Source: a bacterium (GTDB lineage Bacteria > BMS3Abin14). Taken from it: a DNA stretch of 12,334 nucleotides. The notes below the pieces were generated by a model. It was given only the letters and a program-made list of their open reading frames with translations, did no database searches and was not told where the DNA came from. The stretch spans positions 1-12,334 of the forward strand of contig JALHUC010000563.1 of NCBI GenBank assembly GCA_022865845.1. The letters run 5' to 3'. The position numbers were made by a program, and so were the translations under genes. Shown here piece by piece: positions 1 through 6,114 of the stretch (within the stretch, counting starts at the first letter, position 1; every line of letters starts with the position of its first letter).

Positions 1-797
1 ACCACCTCTCTCAGCTCACCTGCAATATCGCCTGTATCGTCTGCAGGTTGGAGGATCGTTTCCCATGGAGGCAGGCTTCGGAGCGATTCTTCCATCTCAT
101 CGGCCAGCCTGACACCTTCCATGAGAAGTTCCTGGCTGCCGCTGTGCTCGATATTCGGTTCAATGGAAACGGCTTTCTGGTCCAGTTTGAACCGCCCCTC
201 TTTCCAGGAGAGCATTGTGTAAAAGGCTTCGATGCCCCCCCATCTCTCCGTCATGGCATATACCGGGACCCCCAGCTCGAAATATACACGGCCCGGGCCC
301 GATGAGGAATCCAGCAGAAGCATCCCTGTTTTTCTGCCCATTTCAATGAGTTGTATAACATCAATAAGATCCACTTCCTTTAAAAGCCCCTCCAGGCTGC
401 CGAGTTCCTTCATATCTTTTATCTTCTTGGTGATGGAACGGACCTTGGCCCTGAGCTCCTTGATAGAGAACGGTTTGGTAATGTAATCATCCGCTCCCAT
501 TTCCAGACCTTCGACCCGTTCATCCACATCCTTCTTGGCACTCAGGAAAATAAAGGGGATGGAGGCCGTCTCGGGCCTGGACTTTATCTTCCTGTACAAC
601 CCATAACCGTCCAGGCGGGGCATCATGATGTCCGAAAGGATAATGTGCGGTTTGAACTCCAGCGCTTTGTCAACGGCATCCAAACCATCAACGGCCTCCA
701 AAACTTCAAAACCCTCCTCGAAAGCAAGACGCAGAAGATGCCTGATGTTCTCTTCATCATCTACAATGAGAATTCTAATACGTACTTCATCACTCAT
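1..797 (-). CDS. Response regulator, receiver plus PATAN/DUF4388 domain (partial, C-terminus off the left edge)
   Basis: The frame is open from an ATG at 797 to the window edge, giving 265 residues without a stop. Residues 1-120 are a CheY-like receiver: acidic pair D13-D14, phospho-acceptor D56 in SDIMMP, S86 and K108 in TKPF. From about residue 125 the sequence (LEGLLKEVDLIDVIQLIE, then GRVYFELGVPVYA and WKEGRFKL) matches the DUF4388/PATAN family, a presumed protein-interaction or signalling module often fused to receivers in Deltaproteobacteria. There is no DNA-binding or enzymatic domain in the visible part. The start is well supported by GGGGAG five bases upstream. It overlaps the stop of the HD-GYP gene by 8 bp (ATGAGTGA), so the two are probably translationally coupled. 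It is likely a phosphorelay output or adaptor for the kinases upstream; this role is inferred from context. The true C-terminus lies outside the window. Confidence 0.88.
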   Translation of the reverse strand, partial: MSDEVRIRILIVDDEENIRHLLRLAFEEGFEVLEAVDGLDAVDKALEFKPHIILSDIMMPRLDGYGLYRKIKSRPETASIPFIFLSAKKDVDERVEGLEMGADDYITKPFSIKELRAKVRSITKKIKDMKELGSLEGLLKEVDLIDVIQLIEMGRKTGMLLLDSSSGPGRVYFELGVPVYAMTERWGGIEAFYTMLSWKEGRFKLDQKAVSIEPNIEHSGSQELLMEGVRLADEMEESLRSLPPWETILQPADDTGDIAGELREV

Positions 798-2397
798 GGA
801 TGCTCCCCTCAACGGCGCTGATAAAGGCTGCGACCACCTCAGGATCGAACTGACTGCCGGAATTATTCATTAGTTCGGCCAGCGCCTCCCTATGATCCAG
901 CTTGACCCTGTATGGGCGATCTGTAGTCATGGCATCGTAAGCATCGGCTACCGATATGAGCCTTCCCACCAGGGGGATATCATTTCCTTTCAGCCCCATG
1001 GGATAACCCCTGCCATCAAAGTGTTCATGGTGGTGGCGGATCCCCGGAACAATATCGACGAAGGATTTGAATTTACCCAGAATCTGGGCACCGATCGATG
1101 GATGTTCCTGCATGGCCTTCATTTCGCTTTCACTCAAACGACCCTGCTTGGTCAGGATGTGTTCCCTTACCCCGATCTTGCCGAAATCGTGAAGCTGTCC
1201 GGCGATTTTGAGCATGGTGATGAACTTCGAACTGAAATCCATGTCCCGGGCGGCCAGTACAGCGTATTCAGCCACCCGCTGGGAGTGACCGTGGGTATAT
1301 GGATCCTTGGCGTCAACGGCCGAGGAAAGGGCTCCCAAGGTCGCAAACAGAAGATCAGCAAGCTCCTGATACAGCTGCATGGCGTGGAGGACAGAGGCGG
1401 CCTGGTTGGACAGCGCAAGTGCAAACTTCAACTCCCCGTCTCCAATCATCCCCTTCTTTTCCCACCCGAAAACGAGGAACCCTTCCCTGGAATTTCGAAG
1501 CCGGAAGGGGACAACGAGAAGATCTCCTGTATTGGGTGCCACCTCAACATTCCGAAACCCGGGTCCCAGTATGAGAGACGGGCCGTGGCAGCCGCGGATC
1601 ATTCCCAGGAGTAAGGGATCGGGGCCTGATTCTTCAGGCCACGGCAGTTCGCCGCAGGCATCAAGCAGTTCAAGACTGCCATCCCCTTCCGCCTCGAACA
1701 TCATGAACAATCCCCACCTGGCGTTCAGCCTCTGAACACCCTTATCAAGGATGACTGCCAGAGCCTTCTGGTGACCACTGTCGGGACTGAGACTTTCAGT
1801 TATGGCATAGAGGAACATGAGTTCCTCGTATTTCTGAAACAGGTACTCAGTGGTATCCTCGAGAGCGCCGGATGAGATCACCTTTTCCAAAAGCTGCTGT
1901 TGAATAAAACTCCCCAGGGCCTCGAGGCGGGAACGCATGAATACGGGAATTCCTGCTGCTGACACAACCAACCTGTCGATGTCATCCGGTGCTATCTCGG
2001 AGCCGATGTCCCTGATATGCTTCTTGTGCTCATCCGACAGCCCCTGAATGACCGCCTGTCCCATTGAAACAGTACCGAAATCAGTACCCTCGTGGGAAAC
2101 AATGGGAATGACTACCTCCGCCAGCCGTGCATGGCACAGGTCAAACTCGGGTTTACCGCTTTGCGAGGCCTTGATCCTCAACGAATCTGCGAAAGCCTTG
2201 CACCTTAAAGCACCCTCGCTCGAAGTCTTTAACTGCAGGCAGAAGGACGACTCCCCAACTATAATATCCGGAAGGTCTGAACCTGCGGGAATAAACCCCA
2301 TGTACAGGCCCGTTATCCTGGACAGTGACTGGAGAAAATCCTTCAGATCTTCTCTTGGCAGGGGATACCCGGACTGTTCCAATAGAGAATGCTCCAT
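790..2397 (-). CDS. PocR-GAF-HD-GYP domain protein, probable cyclic-di-GMP phosphodiesterase
   Basis: 535 residues from the ATG at 2397. Residues about 15-160 resemble the PocR ligand-sensing domain, with C53, C66 and C88 in the typical spacing and the VVIPI...G...GQ core. Residues about 185-345 look like a GAF domain. From about 355 onward is an HD-GYP phosphohydrolase: SSAVDAKDPYTHGHS, the catalytic pair H403-D404 in LHDFGKIG, then HHHEHFDGRGYP with GYP at 464-466, and VADAYDAMTTDRPYR. In this family these residues bind metals and hydrolyse cyclic-di-GMP. There are no membrane segments, so it is cytoplasmic. A longer reading from a GTG at 2439 adds 14 codons, but these lie wholly inside a dispersed repeat (2401-2554), so ATG 2397 is preferred although its Shine-Dalgarno is poor. 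The ligand of the PocR domain is unknown. It lies downstream of two histidine kinases and upstream of a receiver-PATAN protein. Confidence 0.9.
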   Translation of the reverse strand: MEHSLLEQSGYPLPREDLKDFLQSLSRITGLYMGFIPAGSDLPDIIVGESSFCLQLKTSSEGALRCKAFADSLRIKASQSGKPEFDLCHARLAEVVIPIVSHEGTDFGTVSMGQAVIQGLSDEHKKHIRDIGSEIAPDDIDRLVVSAAGIPVFMRSRLEALGSFIQQQLLEKVISSGALEDTTEYLFQKYEELMFLYAITESLSPDSGHQKALAVILDKGVQRLNARWGLFMMFEAEGDGSLELLDACGELPWPEESGPDPLLLGMIRGCHGPSLILGPGFRNVEVAPNTGDLLVVPFRLRNSREGFLVFGWEKKGMIGDGELKFALALSNQAASVLHAMQLYQELADLLFATLGALSSAVDAKDPYTHGHSQRVAEYAVLAARDMDFSSKFITMLKIAGQLHDFGKIGVREHILTKQGRLSESEMKAMQEHPSIGAQILGKFKSFVDIVPGIRHHHEHFDGRGYPMGLKGNDIPLVGRLISVADAYDAMTTDRPYRVKLDHREALAELMNNSGSQFDPEVVAAFISAVEGSIHE

Positions 2398-2400
2398 TAC

Positions 2401-2554
2401 TGATGGACTCGCAAAAAGTCCATCAAGCAGTCCCGCCACCTGTCCTGAGCTTGTCGAAGGATCGGCGGGACTGGCGGGGGAGTCATCACGCCTGTGGCGT
2501 GATTGGCGTGACCGCCCACCAAATTGGCTCGAAGAGACTTTTGCGAGGTTATCA
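2401..2554 (-). repeat. MITE-like hairpin-rich repeat element, copy 1
   Basis: This 154-bp spacer has imperfect terminal inverted repeats: 2401-2420 against 2536-2554, matching at 16 positions with one gap around the core CTCGCAAAA. Read on the minus strand, it shares both ends and several inner blocks with the plus-strand element at 8576-8748. It contains three perfect hairpins. TGATGGACT (2401-2409) pairs with 2417-2425, GTCCCGCC (2430-2437) with 2464-2471, and ATCACGCC (2485-2492) with 2496-2503. It begins directly after the TAA stop of the second kinase and ends three bases before the ATG of the HD-GYP gene. No transposase is present, so any mobility would need one supplied elsewhere. It may also act as a transcription attenuator or RNA-stabilising structure within the operon. 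Confidence 0.75.
2440..2462. repeat. 23-nt insertion nested in the hairpin loop of repeat copy 1 (TTCGACAAGCTCAGG-type)
   Basis: The loop between GTCCCGCC and GGCGGGAC is 26 nt here but only 3 nt (GGT) in copy 2 at 8709-8711. The extra 23 nt contain CCTGAGCTTGTCGAAGG, whose complement CCTTCGACAAGCTCAGG is a short palindrome-like repeat I recognise as recurring in many unrelated bacterial genomes. Copy 2 thus looks like an empty site and copy 1 like a filled one. The recognition of the family is from memory and was not searched. Confidence 0.55.
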
Positions 2555-4612
2555 TTATAGCCCCTGTATTCCCTCAGTTTTCATCGGTGCCTGCGCAGGA
2601 AGGGTAAAGAAAAGGACACTTCCACCACCCTCTGCAGGCTCGGCTCCTATAATTCCGCCGTTCATTTCAGCGAGCCTTTTACATATCGGCAGACCGAGGC
2701 CGACCCCATGGGTATCGACATCACTGAACAGCCGATGCTCCCCGTACTTTTCAAATATGGCATCCCTCTTGTCATCCGGCACACCGGGACCAAAATCCCT
2801 CACAAAGATCTCCTGTGCGTTCACTTGCCCGGGACGGGAACAGGCTCGGGCACCGATGACTATATCAGAGTTAGGCGGGCTGTACTTGATGGCGTTGGCA
2901 ACCAGCCTGTTTATAACATCTGCCACACTTTCCTTGTCCGCATGAACCTGTCCGAGCCCCTCGGCCACATCCGATTTAAGGGTGAGTCCCTTGACCTGGG
3001 CAGCAGCCTGGTTGTTGATCATGGCGGTAAGGAGCGTATCGGAAATGGAGAAATCCTCGGGAACGACCCTGAAATCTGTAAGCTCTATCTTTGAGAGGCT
3101 GAGGAGGTCCTCCACTATTTCAGCGAGTTTGCCTGTCTCTTCGTTCATCACGTCCAGATACTCTCGCTGCCGGGGCGGGGCGCTGGAGTAGATATCATCC
3201 CACAACAGATCAAGAAAACCTTTCAAAGAGGTCAAGGGGCTTCGGAGATGGTTGGAGACGTTTTCGAGAAACTTGCTCTTGAGGTGATCCAGCTCATCCT
3301 CTGCCGACATGTCCCTGAGGAGGATGATGAGTCCGAGGGTCTGTTCTTCCTTCTCGTCCACAACAGCCACGCTGGCCACCAGCGGAAAGTTTTCCTTGAT
3401 GGCACTGAAGCGTACAGTCCATGTGGGGTTTTTTACACCAATACGCTGCTCCTCCAGTATGCCGAAAGTGTCCCGGGGTATATGGTCGAAAAGATGCTGT
3501 CCTTCAAGAGTCCCATCGACACCAAGGAACTGGAGGGCTAACGGATTGGAGTGGATGATCCGGTAGGACCAGTCGGTGACGAGAACACCTTCTCCCATAT
3601 TCCGGAGGATCGCTTCTACCCTGTTCTTTTCAAGCTCAAGAACGGCCAGCTGTCGATCCCTTTCCTGCAGGAGCTGCACGTTGTCCAGCAACACCGAGAG
3701 CTGGGATGCGATCATTTCCACAAGGATCTTGTCATCAGGGACAAAGAACTCCTTGCGGCTTGAAAAGAGAGTGATACTGCCAAGGACGCCGCTCGAAGAA
3801 CGCAGAGCGATGGTAAACTCTGACAAAGGTGCTTTTCTCGTGTCACCCCCCGTAAGCTCGGAATCCTCAATGAGCCTGATCTCGAGATCCCTTATGGCAG
3901 AGATCTCCACCCCCCTTTCCACTGCAAACATTTCACTGCCGCTTTTGATGACACTCTTCTTTGATACCTTCAGGGACTGATTCCGATAACGGATCGCAAC
4001 GAGTTTCTCATTCGCGCCTGGAAGTACCGCGAAGATCGCACCCAGGTCGTAGTCAACAACCTGGCAAATGAGCATGAGAACGTTCTGCAGGAGGGCATCG
4101 GGTCTGTCCAGGTACGTATAGAGTTTGCCGGTCTCGTTGATGATGGTCATTTCCAGGAGCTTTCGCTCCAGGATATCGTCAGCCCTCCCTTTAAGAGTCT
4201 CGCTTGTCAACTCCTCAGGACTGACCGGTTTTATGGGGTCACGCTTTTCCTTGAGCAGAGACAAGATCGTCTCGATAAGGCTCTGTTCTTCTATGGGCTT
4301 TGTGATATAGGCATCAGCACCTACTTCCAGACCCCAGAAGCGGTCCTTCTGGGTATCCTTGGCGGTCATCATGACCACTGGAAGAGCCTTTAGTCGTTCA
4401 TCGCTCCTGATAAGACGGCAGACCTGGTATCCGCTCATTTCAGGCATGATGATGTCCAGCAGAACAAGATCAGGAGGGTCTTCCCCTATGGCCTGCATGG
4501 CCTCGTGACCGTTCATCGCACGGTCAACTTCGTATCCCTCCCTGACCAGAATATCCTTGACCAGTTCCAGAATGAAGGGGCTGTCATCTACTACGAGGAT
4601 TCGGTGGCCCAT
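2555..4612 (-). CDS. Receiver-GAF-PAS-histidine kinase with altered H-box
   Basis: 685 residues. The N-terminal receiver (1-125) has D9-D10, phospho-acceptor D53, T83 and K105. A GAF-like region spans about 165-320, then a short coiled coil, a PAS domain (about 335-430), the dimerisation/phosphotransfer helices (about 445-510) and a HATPase domain (about 560-675). The ATP site looks intact: N-box NRLVANAIKYS, G1 DFGPGVP, F-box IFEKYGE and G2 GVGLGLPICK. The H-box reads VSNHLRSPL where the family has VSHELRTPL, so N454 occupies the normal phospho-His position and H455 the normal acidic position. No membrane segment is visible, so it is cytoplasmic. Its ATG shares one base with the stop of the preceding kinase (TAATG), with GGGGAG seven bases upstream, indicating coupled translation. 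With a receiver of its own it probably works inside a phosphorelay with that kinase; whether it autophosphorylates is open. Confidence 0.92.
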   Translation of the reverse strand: MGHRILVVDDSPFILELVKDILVREGYEVDRAMNGHEAMQAIGEDPPDLVLLDIIMPEMSGYQVCRLIRSDERLKALPVVMMTAKDTQKDRFWGLEVGADAYITKPIEEQSLIETILSLLKEKRDPIKPVSPEELTSETLKGRADDILERKLLEMTIINETGKLYTYLDRPDALLQNVLMLICQVVDYDLGAIFAVLPGANEKLVAIRYRNQSLKVSKKSVIKSGSEMFAVERGVEISAIRDLEIRLIEDSELTGGDTRKAPLSEFTIALRSSSGVLGSITLFSSRKEFFVPDDKILVEMIASQLSVLLDNVQLLQERDRQLAVLELEKNRVEAILRNMGEGVLVTDWSYRIIHSNPLALQFLGVDGTLEGQHLFDHIPRDTFGILEEQRIGVKNPTWTVRFSAIKENFPLVASVAVVDEKEEQTLGLIILLRDMSAEDELDHLKSKFLENVSNHLRSPLTSLKGFLDLLWDDIYSSAPPRQREYLDVMNEETGKLAEIVEDLLSLSKIELTDFRVVPEDFSISDTLLTAMINNQAAAQVKGLTLKSDVAEGLGQVHADKESVADVINRLVANAIKYSPPNSDIVIGARACSRPGQVNAQEIFVRDFGPGVPDDKRDAIFEKYGEHRLFSDVDTHGVGLGLPICKRLAEMNGGIIGAEPAEGGGSVLFFTLPAQAPMKTEGIQGL

Positions 4613-6114
4613 TAAATATCTCCCCTGTCCCGGGCGTCCATTACAAAAATGAAGCTGCTGCCGTGTCTTCCGTCGCGGCCCTCAAGGCGGATCGAACCGC
4701 CATGCAGATCCACGATCTTTCTGACAATGGCAAGCCCCAGTCCGCTGCCTTTACCGCGCCCGGATGAAACCCGTTCCGCCTGATAGTATTTCTCAAAAAT
4801 AATTTCTCTCTCCCCGGGAGGAACACCAGGACCATCGTCCAAAACTTCCACGAGAACCGATCCGTCTTCCCTGCGGACCACCGTTTCAACTTCGGAGCCT
4901 TCAGGGGTGAACTGGATGGCATTGGAAAGAAGGTTGACGAACACCTGAAGCAACCTTCTACGGTCCGCAAGAACCTCCAGTGTACCTGGGCCCTGTCCGC
5001 TGAAGGTAAGGGATACTCCTTTCCGGGCAGCCAGTCCCTCCATACTTCTCACGGCATATGCGGCCAGTTCATCCAACTGGACCGCCTCCATGTGCAGCGC
5101 CATTTTTCCAGACTCCAGACGCCCAAGATCAAGGAGGTCGTTGATCAGACCGATCATCCTGTCGGCTTCCGAATCCAGGATCCCGAGATATTCCCGAAGT
5201 TTCTCCGGAGAATCGTAATCTCCGCCCAATAAAACCTCCACAAAACCTTTCATGGAGGTCAGGGGGGTCCTCAAATCATGGGAAACGATAGCAAGAAACT
5301 CCTCCCGGTTCTTCTCAAGGTCCCTGATCCCGGTAAGGTCCCTGAAGCCAAGAAGAAGGCGGGATGGGCCTGTTTCCCGCACCATGGATAATCCCACAAG
5401 CTCTATCAGTCTGTTTTGACCTGCCTTGCCGGGGAGAGTCAACAGAGATCTCAAAGGTTGTCCGGCCCCGGCTTTTACGGCAGCAATAAAACCCTCCGGC
5501 ATGGGGAACTGGGTTGCATAAAAGTCCGTGCCGGCCAGGGGTGCGTCGGAATTACTCAGGAGTTCTACTGCCTTCGGGTTAAGGTCGAAGATCCTTCCGC
5601 TGTCTTCCATGATGAGGAGCCCTTCGTCCAGGATGCGGAAAACCTCCTCCTTTTCCCGGCTCATTGTCCTCATCTCCTCGATACGAGCCTGCAGCTGATG
5701 TACCAGCTGTTGGTTGCGTTTAGCCAGTTGCTGCCTTTCGAGGGCCCGTTCAACAGAGTACAGCAGGTCTTCTTTCACGATAGGTTTTTTAATGTAATCG
5801 TAGGCCCCCGCCTTGAGAGACTCTATGGCGCTTTCCATGCTGGCGTAGGCCGTGACCATGATAACAGCGACCTCAGGATCTCTTTCCCTTACCCTGGCGA
5901 GCACCTCGGTTCCCATGATGTCCGGCAGCACGAGATCCATCAATACCACCTGAAACTCTCCCTCACTGCAGGCCTTGAGGGCATCCTCTCCGGAACCCGC
6001 TATCTGAACCTGATAGCCCTCCTCAGTGAGAATATTAGCCATCAGATCCTGAAAAAACTTCTCGTCATCTACAACGAGGATCGGGCCGAACTGTCGCTTG
6101 TCAACGTTTTGCAT
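4612..6114 (-). CDS. Receiver-PAS-histidine kinase (cytoplasmic hybrid)
   Basis: 500 residues. An NtrC/AtoC-type receiver occupies 1-125 (D16-D17, phospho-acceptor D60 in LMDLVLPD, T88, K110 in KKP). A coiled coil follows (about 125-160), then a PAS-like sensor (about 160-265). The HisKA domain has a canonical H-box, VSHDLRTPL, with H279. The HATPase domain has N-box NLLSNAIQFTP, G1 DDGPGVP, F-box IFEKYYQ and G2 GSGLGLAIVRK. All catalytic motifs look functional. There is no signal peptide or membrane helix, so the stimulus is intracellular or relayed through the receiver. The start ATG lies inside the 3' end of lon (14-bp overlap), preceded by GAAGGG, and its stop overlaps the ATG of the next kinase. 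An N-terminal receiver suggests that its kinase activity is gated by another kinase or by phosphotransfer. The cognate output is most plausibly one of the proteins downstream (inference). Confidence 0.93.
   Translation of the reverse strand: MQNVDKRQFGPILVVDDEKFFQDLMANILTEEGYQVQIAGSGEDALKACSEGEFQVVLMDLVLPDIMGTEVLARVRERDPEVAVIMVTAYASMESAIESLKAGAYDYIKKPIVKEDLLYSVERALERQQLAKRNQQLVHQLQARIEEMRTMSREKEEVFRILDEGLLIMEDSGRIFDLNPKAVELLSNSDAPLAGTDFYATQFPMPEGFIAAVKAGAGQPLRSLLTLPGKAGQNRLIELVGLSMVRETGPSRLLLGFRDLTGIRDLEKNREEFLAIVSHDLRTPLTSMKGFVEVLLGGDYDSPEKLREYLGILDSEADRMIGLINDLLDLGRLESGKMALHMEAVQLDELAAYAVRSMEGLAARKGVSLTFSGQGPGTLEVLADRRRLLQVFVNLLSNAIQFTPEGSEVETVVRREDGSVLVEVLDDGPGVPPGEREIIFEKYYQAERVSSGRGKGSGLGLAIVRKIVDLHGGSIRLEGRDGRHGSSFIFVMDARDRGDI

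Noticed and set aside
892..1614. 240-codon open frame on the plus strand
   Set aside because: It lies wholly antisense to the HD-GYP gene, whose protein has clear domain motifs; the plus-strand translation has no recognisable features.
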